Below the pieces are notes generated by a model. The model saw nothing but the letters and a program-made list of their open reading frames with translations, made no database searches and was not told where the DNA came from. A stretch of 64,000 nt of DNA from Burkholderia ubonensis subsp. mesacidophila (GTDB taxonomy: Bacteria > Pseudomonadota > Gammaproteobacteria > Burkholderiales > Burkholderiaceae), in assembly GCF_002097715.1 (NCBI RefSeq), contig NZ_CP020738.1, positions 2,294,001 through 2,358,000 on the forward strand. The letters are read 5' to 3'. Positions 1-8,253 of this stretch are shown here, piece after piece. Each line of letters opens with the position of its first letter. Within the stretch, counting starts at the first letter, position 1. A program made the position numbers and the translations under genes.

Positions 1-223
1 CGCCGGTCAGGCATTCGGAATGCAGCCGCGTCAGCACGGACTGCTCGCCGGCAACATCGCCCATGACGAGCGCGAGATGTTCGGCGTCGCTACCTGCGAC
101 ACGGAAGGCATACGACGTGAACGTGCCGTAGCGCGTGGGCAGCGACGCGGTTGCCACGAGCGTCACGCACTCGTCGGCCCGGTCATTGCCCTGCGTGGGC
201 GATTGGGGACGCGAAGACATCAT
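1..223 (-). CDS. ribA: GTP cyclohydrolase II, N-terminal part (runs off window start)
   Basis: Reading the minus strand from the ATG at 223 gives about 74 residues that match the start of RibA. The stretch ends in HSECLTG, the conserved HSEC segment that begins the GTP/zinc-binding part of GTP cyclohydrolase II. RibA opens the imidazole ring of GTP, the first step of riboflavin synthesis, in the cytoplasm. ATG ATG occurs at 223 and 220 and either could be the start; the ribosome binding site is weak. The rest of the gene, including the zinc-binding cysteines, lies outside the window, so intactness cannot be judged. The identification rests on the HSECLTG motif and the overall N-terminal resemblance. 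Confidence 0.8.
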   Translation of the reverse strand, partial: MMSSRPQSPTQGNDRADECVTLVATASLPTRYGTFTSYAFRVAGSDAEHLALVMGDVAGEQSVLTRLHSECLTG

Positions 224-399
224 GAAATCAATCGAACGATCAGGAATATAGGAATTTTCTGGATGGCACGTGACGGCAGTTTACCGCTAATCTGCAATCT
301 GTCACGCGCCGCTGCCGCGCACCCGGCTATACTGGACCAATCGGGTGCCGCGCATCACGCCCAGCCTTCCCTGCATTGTCCTGCACACGGAGAAAGCGT

Positions 400-861
400 A
401 TGAGCACGACTGTCGCGCAGATTCTCAAGGCCAAGCCGGATTCCGGCCGCACCATCTACACCGTCAGGAAAACCGACCTCGTCTACGACGCCATCAAGCT
501 GATGGCTGAAAAAGGCATCGGCGCGCTGCTGGTCATGGATGGCGACGACATATCCGGCATCGTCACCGAGCGCGACTACGCGCGCAAGATCGTGCTGCAG
601 GACCGCTCGTCGAAGGCCACGCGCGTCGAGGAGATCATGACCGCGAAGGTCCGCTACGTCGAACCCTCGCAATCCAGCGACGAATGCATGGCGCTGATGA
701 CCGAGCACCGGATGCGCCACCTGCCTGTCCTCGACGACGGCAAGCTGATCGGCCTCATCTCGATCGGCGACCTCGTCAAGAGCGTGATTGCCGACCAGCA
801 GTTCACGATCAGCCAGCTCGAGCACTACATTCACGGAACCCCGGCCGTCACGTCCGTCTGA
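400..861 (+). CDS. CBS-domain pair protein
   Basis: The 153-residue product consists almost entirely of two CBS domains, at about residues 12-70 and 78-135. Each has the usual hydrophobic beta strands and a GIVTERDYARKI or GLISIGDLVKSV-like segment. Stand-alone CBS pairs bind adenosyl nucleotides and act as energy sensors or regulators of partner proteins; the partner here is unknown. The start at 400 is chosen because GGAGAAAGCGT sits directly upstream; an in-frame ATG at 376 lacks a binding site. No signal peptide or membrane segment is seen. The gene is divergent from ribA and convergent with the DUF4148 gene that follows. Confidence 0.9.
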   Translation: MSTTVAQILKAKPDSGRTIYTVRKTDLVYDAIKLMAEKGIGALLVMDGDDISGIVTERDYARKIVLQDRSSKATRVEEIMTAKVRYVEPSQSSDECMALMTEHRMRHLPVLDDGKLIGLISIGDLVKSVIADQQFTISQLEHYIHGTPAVTSV

Positions 862-874
862 CGGCGCTCCCAGC

Positions 875-906
875 AAAAAAGGCCCAAACGCGCGAGCGTC
901 TGGGCG
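875..906 (-). terminator. Rho-independent terminator of the DUF4148 gene
   Basis: On the minus strand a stem of about ten pairs (GCCCAGACGC with GCGTTTGGGC, one G-T pair) closes a short loop and is followed by a run of six T. It lies about 120 bases past the stop of the gene at 1024-1350 and would also stop read-through into the CBS gene. Confidence 0.7.
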
Positions 907-1023
907 GGAAAGCCGCCGGAATGCGGCGACGGAGGTTCTGCTCCTGCGTGCGAGCGATGCGCGCGTCAGGCGCGCGCCGCTCGGCGGTATTGGATGCGTG
1001 CGGGCAGACCCGGGCTGTTCAAT

Positions 1024-1350
1024 TCAGTTGCCGAAGTAGACCGAATTCACAGGATTCGGCGCTTCCCGCATCGGGCGGCCCGACTGGGCTGCGCCGATCG
1101 CCACGGCGCCGTAGCCGCTCGTATCGGCGTGCGCGAGCAGCGGCTGGCTCGGCTGGATCCGCTGCTCGGCGGCCTGGATGTTGGCCGGATACTGCGAATC
1201 GGCAGCCTGGGGCTTGTACCCGTTCTGCTCGAGCTGGACGAGTTCCGCCTTGACCTGGTCGCGGGTCAAGCCCTGCTCCGACTGCGCGAACGACGCGATC
1301 GGGGTGGCGAGGACGGAAGCGGCAATCGCTGCGTAGATGATCGACTTCAT
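1024..1350 (-). CDS. DUF4148 family exported protein
   Basis: This 108-residue protein has a signal peptide (about residues 1-22, ending SFAQS). The mature part begins with the DUF4148 signature: LTRDQVKAELVQLEQNGYKP, then a YPANIQAAEQ segment. DUF4148 proteins are small, abundant, exported proteins of Burkholderia and relatives with no established function. A strong Shine-Dalgarno (GGAGGTAAG on the minus strand) supports the ATG at 1350. Two more family members occur at 23331 and 23735. The gene stands alone and ends at a good terminator. Family assignment is secure; role unknown. Confidence 0.88.
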   Translation of the reverse strand: MKSIIYAAIAASVLATPIASFAQSEQGLTRDQVKAELVQLEQNGYKPQAADSQYPANIQAAEQRIQPSQPLLAHADTSGYGAVAIGAAQSGRPMREAPNPVNSVYFGN

Positions 1351-1863
1351 AATGACTTACCTCCGAGTGCGTTCTGTTTTTCACGTCGCTTCCGGCAGGG
1401 TTGTCTGAAGCGATTGAGATCAGTCTAGTCGCCGGATGACCGAGGGGAAACCCTTAGCTTGAACATACTGTGTTGCGTTTTTGACAACTATCGGACGCCA
1501 CCAAGCGGTTTAATCCCACCCACTTACGCCATTCCGACAACAATCCCTGACAAATCGCTGACATGTCGATCAACGGCTTTCCGGGGTGTTGTACAATCGT
1601 AAGGTCTTATACGACTGACGAATCCTCACCACCATGCGCGCACGCCTGCTTTCCGTTGTTTCGCCGTCCCGTCCGGACGGCGTGCGCGCGTTCGCCGGCA
1701 ACCCGGCGCATCCCCTCGCTCGACGCGCGGCCCAGGCTCCGCTCGCCCCTGCCCGGCGCTTGATCTGACCAGCCAGCCTCCTCCCGGAGCCAAGTCAGAC
1801 AGGCTCCGGGCGATCCACGTAGGTAAGCCCCGCCTGCCCCTGCCGATCATTTGGAGAACTGCC
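1351..1863. other. Intergenic region between divergent DUF4148 and rnk
   Basis: About 510 bases without a convincing gene. The left part carries the promoter region of the DUF4148 gene. The stretch around 1585-1615 is relatively AT-rich with TACAAT and TTATAC hexamers that could serve as -10 elements for rnk, but no good -35 is in register. A 44-codon open frame at 1634-1768 has no ribosome binding site and arginine/alanine-rich content, and is not called. A strong hairpin at 1783-1810 is listed separately. Confidence 0.5.
1783..1810 (+). promoter_or_regulatory. Perfect hairpin in the rnk leader
   Basis: CCCGGAGCC at 1783-1791 pairs perfectly with GGCTCCGGG at 1802-1810 around a 10-base loop. 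It lies about 50 bases before the rnk start and has no T run, so it is not a standard terminator. It could be a leader element or an mRNA-stabilising structure. A function is only inferred from position. Confidence 0.35.
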
Positions 1864-2262
1864 ATGAAACAACGCCTTTATCAGCTGACCGAACTCGACG
1901 TCGCACGCCTCGAGAAGCATGCCGAACACAACCCGCGCTTCCAGGCGATGCTCGACGCATTGCTCGAACGCGCCGACATCGTCCAGCCCGACGCCATCAA
2001 GGCGAACGTCGTCACGATGAACTCGCAGATCACGCTGCTCGACGAGACGAGCCACGAGAAGACGACCTGGACGATTGTTTATCCGGAGGAAGCCAATCTC
2101 GAGCAAGGGCGCCTGAACGTCTTTTCGCCGGTCGGCATGGCGCTGCTGGGCTCGCAACGCGGCCAACTGGTGAAGGTGATGCAGCCGAGCGGCACGGAAA
2201 AGCTGATGAAGGTCGTGGAAATCGTGTTCCAGCCGGAGGCCAACGGCGAATACACGCGTTGA
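1864..2262 (+). CDS. rnk: Regulator of nucleoside diphosphate kinase (Rnk)
   Basis: The 132-residue product has the Rnk layout: a short helical N-terminus (about residues 1-45) and a C-terminal GreA/GreB-like domain with TIVYPEEANLEQGRLNVFSP and PVGMALLG-type segments. Rnk resembles the transcript-cleavage factors but has a shortened coiled coil; it binds RNA polymerase and in E. coli influences nucleoside diphosphate kinase levels. The length matches the family. TTTGGAGAACTGCC before the ATG gives a good binding site. It is monocistronic and ends at the strong terminator at 2293-2329. Confidence 0.9.
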   Translation: MKQRLYQLTELDVARLEKHAEHNPRFQAMLDALLERADIVQPDAIKANVVTMNSQITLLDETSHEKTTWTIVYPEEANLEQGRLNVFSPVGMALLGSQRGQLVKVMQPSGTEKLMKVVEIVFQPEANGEYTR

Positions 2263-2292
2263 GGCGGCGGCTTCGCCGCCTGCCGCAAATGG

Positions 2293-2329
2293 AAAAGCGA
2301 GGCATCCTGACTGGATGCCTCGCTTTTTT
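2293..2329 (+). terminator. Terminator of rnk (bidirectional shape)
   Basis: GCGAGGCATCC (2297-2307) pairs with GGATGCCTCGC (2313-2323), eleven perfect pairs with a five-base loop, followed by six T. It starts about 30 bases after the rnk stop and has A residues on the other side. Confidence 0.92.
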
Positions 2330-2348
2330 CTATCCGGGTCAACGGACG

Positions 2349-2376
2349 AAAAAAAGGCGCCCGAAGGCGCCTTTTT
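2349..2376 (-). terminator. Terminator of the porin gene
   Basis: GGCGCC at 2356-2361 and 2366-2371 form a short GC stem with a four-base loop. On the minus strand it is followed by seven T (2349-2355). It lies about 30 bases past the stop of the porin at 2403 and sits back to back with the rnk terminator. Confidence 0.88.
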
Positions 2377-2402
2377 CAGAGCTGGTTACCCAGCTGTCAC
2401 GC

Positions 2403-3521
2403 TTAGAAGCGGTGACGCAGACCAACCGTTGCTGCGGTTTGGTTGATCGACGTGCTCGCTGCCACGCTGTCGCCGCTGTAGATCGACGCGCCGCCTGCGT
2501 TCTTCGCCGCACGCTGGTACACAGCCTGTGCGTACACGTCGGTGCGCTTCGACAGTGCGTAGTCAGCTTGCAGACCGAACTGGTTCCAGTGCGTGCTCGC
2601 GCCGGCGGCCTTCGCGTTCGTGTACGTGTAAGCAGCACCCAGGCCGAGAGCCGGCGTCAGGTTGTACTTTGCGTTGACTTCGTAGTTGTCGAAGCGAACC
2701 GACGGCGAGCCATCAGCTTGGTTGTCGAGACGCGCTTGCGTCCATGCTGCACCGACTTGTGCCGGGCCAAATGCGTACGCAGCAGCAACGCCGTACGAAC
2801 GGGTACGGCCGCCGGTGCCGATCGCGTTGCCGAACGCGTCGAATTCCGTCGCGCTAACTGCACCGGTCTTGTTGCCACCTGCGTTGTTCGCTTGCGCGTA
2901 CGCTGCACCCAGCTTCAGGCCTTGGAACTGGTACGACACACCCGCGCTGTATGCACGGTTGTTGCCGAAGTTCGTGTCGTTCGAGAACGAGTACGTGCCG
3001 CCGAATTGCAGGCCAGCGTAGTTTGCGCTCGTGAACTTGACGGTGTTGTTCAGCGAAACGTCGCCGTTCGTGCTCAGGCGGTCGACGTTGCCGACGTGCG
3101 CGAAGTACGTGCCACCCCAGCTGCCCGTTGCGGTCAGCGGTGCCAGGTAGTCTTGAACTGCGTCATACTGCTTGCCCAGCGTGACCGTGCCGTACTGGCT
3201 CGACAGGCCAACGAACGCCTGACGGTTGAACATGCCGTTGTTGTTGCGGAACTTGCCGTCGCCGATGCCGAAGCCGCTTTCCAACGTGAAGATTGCCTTC
3301 AGGCCGCCACCGAGGTCTTCCGAACCACGCAGGCCGAAGCGGCTTTGGTCAATGCCGCTGCCCATCGAAAACAGCGACTTGCCATTGCCGGCAGCGTTGC
3401 TGACGTTGCTCTTGTAGGTGATGCCTGCGTCCAGCACGCCGTACAGCGTGACGCTGCTTTGCGCGTGAGCGACGGTTGCGAACGATGCTGCAGCTGCTGC
3501 AACGATCAGAGTCTTGTTCAT
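2403..3521 (-). CDS. Gram-negative porin (GBP/OmpC type)
   Basis: The 372-residue protein is a typical Burkholderia trimeric porin. It has a signal peptide (residues 1-20, ending AHAQS), then SSVTLYGVLDAGITY at the first beta strand, many alternating strands, and the C-terminal RHRF with the terminal aromatic residue needed for outer-membrane assembly. It would let small hydrophilic solutes cross the outer membrane. GGGAGCTCC precedes the ATG. The codon pattern is very biased and the gene has its own strong terminator, suggesting high expression. A second, more divergent porin lies at 39907-41121. Confidence 0.93.
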   Translation of the reverse strand: MNKTLIVAAAAASFATVAHAQSSVTLYGVLDAGITYKSNVSNAAGNGKSLFSMGSGIDQSRFGLRGSEDLGGGLKAIFTLESGFGIGDGKFRNNNGMFNRQAFVGLSSQYGTVTLGKQYDAVQDYLAPLTATGSWGGTYFAHVGNVDRLSTNGDVSLNNTVKFTSANYAGLQFGGTYSFSNDTNFGNNRAYSAGVSYQFQGLKLGAAYAQANNAGGNKTGAVSATEFDAFGNAIGTGGRTRSYGVAAAYAFGPAQVGAAWTQARLDNQADGSPSVRFDNYEVNAKYNLTPALGLGAAYTYTNAKAAGASTHWNQFGLQADYALSKRTDVYAQAVYQRAAKNAGGASIYSGDSVAASTSINQTAATVGLRHRF

Positions 3522-4115
3522 TCGTGGAGCTCCCTTCTATAAAAAGAGGCAGGTCTCGCGACCTTGTTCATAAACGGTCTGCAACCGCCCGGAAACGCCA
3601 TCGGTCCTGCAGGCTGCGTCCGGATAGTTGCCCGTTTGGGAACCGTGAGTTTAGGGGTGTACCCTAGGGCCGCCATTCGCAAATAAAGAAATAAGCTTTT
3701 CCATAAATAGAAATAATGAAAATGGGGATGCGTCATAAGTATTTGTTTTGACTATTCTTTTTGGCGTCTTGACAGGGGTTTTTTGGTTGCATTCATCCCA
3801 ACAATCGTCCGTGTCACCGTCTTGACGGTTGCATAGAAACAACAAGCAGAATCGTACAAATGACACAAATTCGGTAATTTTTACCTGAATCAGTCTCGAA
3901 TATTGAGCTTCCGGCGGCCGGAACGGGCGCACGGACGGCAAACTTCCGATGAATGGCCGGCGACGCCGGTGATTCCGCCCGTCCTCGACCCGCGGCGTCA
4001 TCGGGCAGATCGCTGCAGCCGTGACACGCCGTAACAGCCTTGACCGGACGCGTAACCCGGCCGTTGCGCAGACAGGCTAAGGTGTGACGAACCCGACAGC
4101 AGAACAGGACACACG
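3522..4115. other. AT-rich intergenic region upstream of the porin
   Basis: About 590 bases with no supported gene. The part from about 3680 to 3900 is clearly more AT-rich than its surroundings and must contain the control region of the porin (minus strand). A TTGACA (about 3769-3774) and a TTGACG (about 3822-3827) occur on the plus strand, but neither has a good -10 in register. Short open frames here lack ribosome binding sites. Confidence 0.5.
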
Positions 4116-4490
4116 ATGAATCGACGCTCGTTGTTGCGCGCCCTCGGACTGACTGCCGCCTTTGCCGGCGCCACCGCATGGCTGCGCGCCGCCTCGGCCC
4201 AGCCCGCTCCGCCCGTCTACCGGCCGTCCGGCCCCCACCGCGTGCCCGGCGGCCCGCCCTACGACAACCGCCCGAGCGTCGCGCCGCCGCCGCTGCGTCA
4301 TGACCGCCGCCCGCCGCCGCCACGGGCGCACGGCTATCTCTGGACGGACGGCTACTGGCGCTGGCAAGGCGGGCAATATAGATGGGTCCCCGGCCGCTGG
4401 ATCGCGCGACGCCCCGGACATCGCTGGATTCCCGGCTACTGGCGACGGCAGGGGCCGGCATGGGTGTACGTCGACGGGTATTGGCGCTAG
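4116..4490 (+). CDS. YXWGXW-repeat exported protein
   Basis: The 124-residue protein starts MNRRSLLRALGLTAAFAGAT, a twin-arginine-like or long Sec signal ending near ASAQP. A proline-rich linker follows (residues about 30-70). The C-terminal half repeats an aromatic motif of the YXWGXW type: YLWTDGYWRWQ, YRWVPGRW, HRWIPGYWRRQ, WVYVDGYW. Such repeats occur in small cell-envelope proteins of Proteobacteria; no enzymatic role is known. It stands alone, with no obvious operon partner and no clear terminator. Confidence 0.82.
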   Translation: MNRRSLLRALGLTAAFAGATAWLRAASAQPAPPVYRPSGPHRVPGGPPYDNRPSVAPPPLRHDRRPPPPRAHGYLWTDGYWRWQGGQYRWVPGRWIARRPGHRWIPGYWRRQGPAWVYVDGYWR

Positions 4491-4687
4491 CTGTGAAGCC
4501 GCGCGCTCGCGTCGCCCAGCCCGCCGACAGGCCGCAGGCAAGAACCACGCGAAACGGCAACGTCGATCGAGCCGGCGCCCGCGCGCCGCGCAAAACGTTC
4601 GGATGACGAAACCAGTCTGCGTGGCCCGCGCAGAATGCCGAGCATGACCGGACACGCCGGTCGAACGCGCGGCCCCCGGAATTGCCG

Positions 4688-5110
4688 CTAACGCACGTCG
4701 CCGTCGCGCTCACGCGTGTGACGGCGCGCGTCGCAGATCGCGCGATGGTTCTCGTCCGCCCACTGGATCAGCGTACGCATGGGCACGAGAAACGACCGGC
4801 CAAGCGCGGTCAGCGCATATTCGACGCGAGGCGGCACTTCGGCGAACAGCGTGCGGCTGACGAAGCCGTCCTGCTCCAGCCGCTTGAGCGTGCGCGACAG
4901 CATCTGCCTCGAAATGTCGCCGATCGCACGGCCGAGCTCATTGAAGCGCAAGGTTCCATCGGCGAGCGCCTCGAGCACGAGCAAGCTCCACTGGTCGCCG
5001 ATCCGGTCGAGCACGTCGCGGATCGGGCACGGCTGGTCGAACGCGAGCGGATCGTCGGCGGAGGATGTCGGCAATGCCTGAGTGTCTTTCACGGGAATGA
5101 ATGCGGTCAC
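4688..5110 (-). CDS. HxlR-family transcriptional regulator
   Basis: The 140-residue product carries an HxlR winged helix: C-P-I-R-D-VLDRIGDQWSLLVLEAL near residue 28, then FNELGRAIGDISRQMLSRTLKRLE as the recognition region, and a GFVSRTLF wing. HxlR proteins often sense reactive electrophiles or quinones through the N-terminal cysteine, which is present here (Cys about 28). The start used is GTG at 5110; no strong binding site is seen, so the first residues are uncertain. It is divergent from the SnoaL-like gene at 5351, a likely target. Confidence 0.88.
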   Translation of the reverse strand: MTAFIPVKDTQALPTSSADDPLAFDQPCPIRDVLDRIGDQWSLLVLEALADGTLRFNELGRAIGDISRQMLSRTLKRLEQDGFVSRTLFAEVPPRVEYALTALGRSFLVPMRTLIQWADENHRAICDARRHTRERDGDVR

Positions 5111-5350
5111 CGCGACGTGACCTGCTCACGCGGCGGTGACTTCTTGTGACGGTTGTGCGGCCACTGTACCATCCCGGCGACTCGCATCCGGCCTGGTTCG
5201 ACTGTTCTACGAAGCATGTCGACAACGCCCGGATGGCGCATCCCGCCCGTATCTGATCCGCCGGAAACCACGACGCCCACGGTTTCATCAGGAAACCTTC
5301 GCGTCGATGCGCCGGGTCGACGACAGCACCCGCATACAAGGAACACGCTC

Positions 5351-5833
5351 ATGGCATCATCCCGCTCGCCCCTTCGCTCCCTCGCCATCGCCATCGTCCT
5401 GCTGGCCGGCGCCACGGCAGCGCTGGCCAATCCGCCGACGCCACCGCGCAACCCGGCAGCCGAGGAAGCGAACCGCCAGCTCGTGCTGACGTTCTACGAC
5501 CGCTTCTTCAACAAGCACGAGATCGCCGCGGCCGCGACCGTCGTGGCGGACGACTATAAGCAGCACAATCCCTACGTGCCCGACGGCAAGCAGCCGTTCG
5601 TCTCGTATTTCACCGGCGCCTTCAAGGACAATCCGCGGTCGCGCGCGCAGATCGTGCGCAGCGCGGCCGACGGCGATCTCGTCTACCTGCACGTCCATTC
5701 GACCGAGCACCCCGGCGATCGCGGGCAAGCGGTCATCGACATTTTCCGCGTGAAGGACGGCAAGATCGTCGAGCACTGGGACGTGATCCAACCGGTGCCG
5801 GAACAATCCGCGAACGCGAATACGATGTTCTGA
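5351..5833 (+). CDS. SnoaL-like (NTF2-fold) exported protein
   Basis: The 160-residue product has a signal peptide (about residues 1-27, ending AALANPP) and a SnoaL/NTF2-like domain: LTFYDRFFNKHEI, then DDYKQHNPYVPDGK, and a C-terminal IDIFRVKDGKIVEHWDVIQ. This fold includes polyketide cyclases, isomerases and many uncharacterised periplasmic proteins; the substrate is unknown. AAGGAA before the ATG at 5351 and the signal peptide decide the start. It is divergent from the HxlR regulator and ends three bases from the converging isochorismatase gene. Confidence 0.85.
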   Translation: MASSRSPLRSLAIAIVLLAGATAALANPPTPPRNPAAEEANRQLVLTFYDRFFNKHEIAAAATVVADDYKQHNPYVPDGKQPFVSYFTGAFKDNPRSRAQIVRSAADGDLVYLHVHSTEHPGDRGQAVIDIFRVKDGKIVEHWDVIQPVPEQSANANTMF

Positions 5834-5836
5834 CCG

Positions 5837-6451
5837 TTATCGGATCAGGTCGAGCTTCAGCACCTGTTCCGTCGTCAGGACATCGCCAAAGGTATCGTCG
5901 AGCGCGGCCAGCGTCGCGCGATGCAGCACATCGTGCGGCACCACGCTGCCGTCCGCCGCGTCGAGGGCGCGCGTCGCGCACGCGTCGTCGACGACGATGA
6001 CCGCATAGCCGAGCGGCACCGCATCGCGCGCCGCGCCGGCCACGCACGCATGCGTCATCAGCCCGGTCACGATCAGCGTGTCGATGCCCGCTGCCTTGAC
6101 GCGCACGTCGAGATCGGTCGTCGGGAACACGCTGACGGACGTCTTCCTCACCACCGCATGATGCGGCGCCGGCTGCAGGTCGGCGTGCAGCCGGATGCCG
6201 TCGCTTGCGTCGGCGAAGATCGGGCTGCCGGCCGCCGCGACGTGCTGGACGTGAAATACCGGCATGCCCGCACGATCCGCAAGCGCAACCAGGCGTTGCG
6301 CGTTGCGCAGCGCGCGCAGGCCGTCCGGGATCGGAAGCCGGCCGCTGAAGTATTCGTTCTGGAAATCGATGGCCAGCAGCGCCGTGGAGGCGGCCCGGAT
6401 CGACCGGGGCGCGGTCGCGCCGGCCAGGGTGCGGATGGTGGGATGTTGCAT
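5837..6451 (-). CDS. Isochorismatase-family cysteine hydrolase
   Basis: The 204-residue product has the isochorismatase-like Asp-Lys-Cys triad: Asp29 in LLAIDFQNEYF, Lys103 in VVRKTSVSVF, Cys136 in LMTHACVAGA. The family hydrolyses isochorismate, nicotinamide, N-carbamoyl amides or similar compounds; the exact substrate cannot be told from sequence. The start at 6451 is preferred because GAGAGAGCG lies just upstream; a longer frame adds an arginine-rich stretch with no binding site. It converges on the SnoaL-like gene with a three-base gap. Confidence 0.88.
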   Translation of the reverse strand: MQHPTIRTLAGATAPRSIRAASTALLAIDFQNEYFSGRLPIPDGLRALRNAQRLVALADRAGMPVFHVQHVAAAGSPIFADASDGIRLHADLQPAPHHAVVRKTSVSVFPTTDLDVRVKAAGIDTLIVTGLMTHACVAGAARDAVPLGYAVIVVDDACATRALDAADGSVVPHDVLHRATLAALDDTFGDVLTTEQVLKLDLIR

Positions 6452-6792
6452 GCGTCGCTCTCTCGATGTGGATGGGAAACGGGACGGCATCGCCCGGCCT
6501 GCGCCGGCCGCGCCGCTCACGGCGCAGGCCGCGAGGCGCCAGTGTCGGGCCGCGCGGCGGCACGCGACAGCGGCCCGCGGAACAACATCGGAAAGGATCG
6601 GGCCAATCGGACGACGGGGGTGCCGGGGACGCCGGGGACGACGGCCCGCACAGCGCCAGCCTGCCCCGTGTTTTCAAGCAAGCGACGCGCAACGGGAACG
6701 CGTCGCCGGCGCGGCGATCGAGCGCGCTTCGCAGACCGCTTCGCAGGCCGCTGCGAGCACCCGCCCGCAGCGGCCCGGCACCCCGCCCAGCG
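6452..6792. other. Intergenic region, nothing recognised
   Basis: About 340 very GC-rich bases between the isochorismatase-family gene start and the end of the efflux operon (both minus strand). The part next to 6451 must hold the promoter of the hydrolase, but no clear hexamers are visible. No terminator with a T run follows the efflux operon. Confidence 0.4.
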
Positions 6793-8253
6793 TCACCGCC
6801 GCGCAAGCGGCGCATCCGGCCCCGCGCCCGACGGCCAGCCGCCCGCGAGCGCCTTGTACAGCGCGACCGTCGCGTCCGCGCTGCGCATCCGGCCGTCGGC
6901 CGCCGCGTCCTGCGCCTGCAGCAGCGTGCGTTCCGCATCGAGCACCTCGTAGTAGTCGATCGCCCCCGCGGTGAACCGCGCATGCGCGAGCTGCGCGGCG
7001 CGCGCGCTGTCGGTCGCCGCACGCTCCAGATGCACGGTCTCGTCGCGCGTGCGCGCGGCGCGCAGCAGTGCGTTCTCCGTTTCCTCGAGCGCGCCGAGCA
7101 CCGTCTGCCGGTATTGCGCGAGCTGGCCGGCCGCATCCGCGTTGCTCGCCGCGAGCCGCGCGCGCACCCGGCCGACGTCGAGGAACGACCAGTCGACGCC
7201 GAGCGCGACCAGGTTCGTGTCGCTGCCCGAGCGGAAGAAACCGTAGCTGCTCGTCATGCTGCCGAGCAGGCCCGTCAGCGTGAAGCGCGGGAACAGGTCC
7301 GCGGTCGCGACGCCGACCCGCGCGGTCGCCGCGTGCAGGCGCGCCTCGGCCGCCGCGACATCCGGACGCCGGCGGAGCAGGTCGCCCGGCGTGCCGGGAT
7401 CGATGTCCGCGACGAGCGCGGGCAGCGGCGCGGGCGCGTCGAGCTCGCCGATCAGCGCGCCCGGCGGCTGGCCCGTCAGCACCGCGAGCCGGTGCTCGTC
7501 GACGCCGATCGCCGCCTCGTAGACGGCGATCCGCGACGTCGTCGATTCGACCTGCGCGCGAGCGCGCGCGGCGTCCAGCTCCGAGCCGCGCCCCGCGCCG
7601 ACGCGCGCGTCGATCAGCGCAAGCGTCTGCCGCTGGTTGTCGGCGTTCTCGCGCGCGATCCGCAGCCGTTCCTGCGAACCGCGCAGGTCGACGTAGGTGC
7701 GCGCGACCTCGCCCGCGATCGCGATCCGCACCGCGCGGACGTCCGCCGCGCTCGCGGCCGTTTCCGCGCGCTGCGCTTCGACCCCGCGCCGCACGCGGCC
7801 GAACAGGTCGAGTTCCCACGCGGCGTTGATGCCGACGCTCGACGTCGGCTTGTCGCGCTGATCGCGCGGCGCGCCGAACGCCTGGTCCTTGCTCATCAGC
7901 CGGTGGCCGATCTGCCCGCTCGCGGTGAGCGTCGGAATCTGGTCGAAGCGGGTCTCGCGCAGCAGCGCGCTCGACGCGTCGTAGCGCGACACCGCGAGTT
8001 GCAGATCCTGGTTCGCGGCGAGCGCCGCGTCGATCAGGCGGGTCAGCGCGGGATCGCCGAAGCCGCGCCAGAACGCGGCGTCCGCGTCCGCAGACGTGCC
8101 GGCCGGCACAGCGTCACGCTGCGTCGCCGGCAATTCGTCGCGCGCGAACCGCGCGGAAACCGCCGACGCGGGCCGCTCGTAGTCGGGACCGACCGCGCAC
8201 GCGGCAAGCGCCAGCGACGTCGCGAGCGCGGAAAGACGAAACACTGCGCTCAT
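6793..8253 (-). CDS. RND efflux outer-membrane lipoprotein (NodT/OprM family)
   Basis: The 486-residue product begins MSAVFRLSALATSLALAACAVGPDYERP: a lipoprotein signal with the lipobox Cys near residue 19, then the GPDYxRP segment typical of OprM/NodT factors. Two outer membrane efflux protein repeats follow, with long alanine/arginine-rich coiled coils and AAWELDLFGRVRRGVEA in the first. It forms the trimeric TolC-like channel of a tripartite pump. Its ATG overlaps the stop of the RND gene (ATGA at 8250-8253), so it is translationally coupled as the third gene of the operon. Confidence 0.92.
   Translation of the reverse strand: MSAVFRLSALATSLALAACAVGPDYERPASAVSARFARDELPATQRDAVPAGTSADADAAFWRGFGDPALTRLIDAALAANQDLQLAVSRYDASSALLRETRFDQIPTLTASGQIGHRLMSKDQAFGAPRDQRDKPTSSVGINAAWELDLFGRVRRGVEAQRAETAASAADVRAVRIAIAGEVARTYVDLRGSQERLRIARENADNQRQTLALIDARVGAGRGSELDAARARAQVESTTSRIAVYEAAIGVDEHRLAVLTGQPPGALIGELDAPAPLPALVADIDPGTPGDLLRRRPDVAAAEARLHAATARVGVATADLFPRFTLTGLLGSMTSSYGFFRSGSDTNLVALGVDWSFLDVGRVRARLAASNADAAGQLAQYRQTVLGALEETENALLRAARTRDETVHLERAATDSARAAQLAHARFTAGAIDYYEVLDAERTLLQAQDAAADGRMRSADATVALYKALAGGWPSGAGPDAPLARR

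Noticed and set aside
1634..1768. 44-codon open frame ahead of rnk, possible leader peptide
   Set aside because: No ribosome binding site, composition typical of random GC-rich frames, and no run of regulatory codons.
3769..3850. TTGACA and TTGACG words upstream of the YXWGXW gene
   Set aside because: No -10 hexamer at a workable spacing, and far from the gene start.
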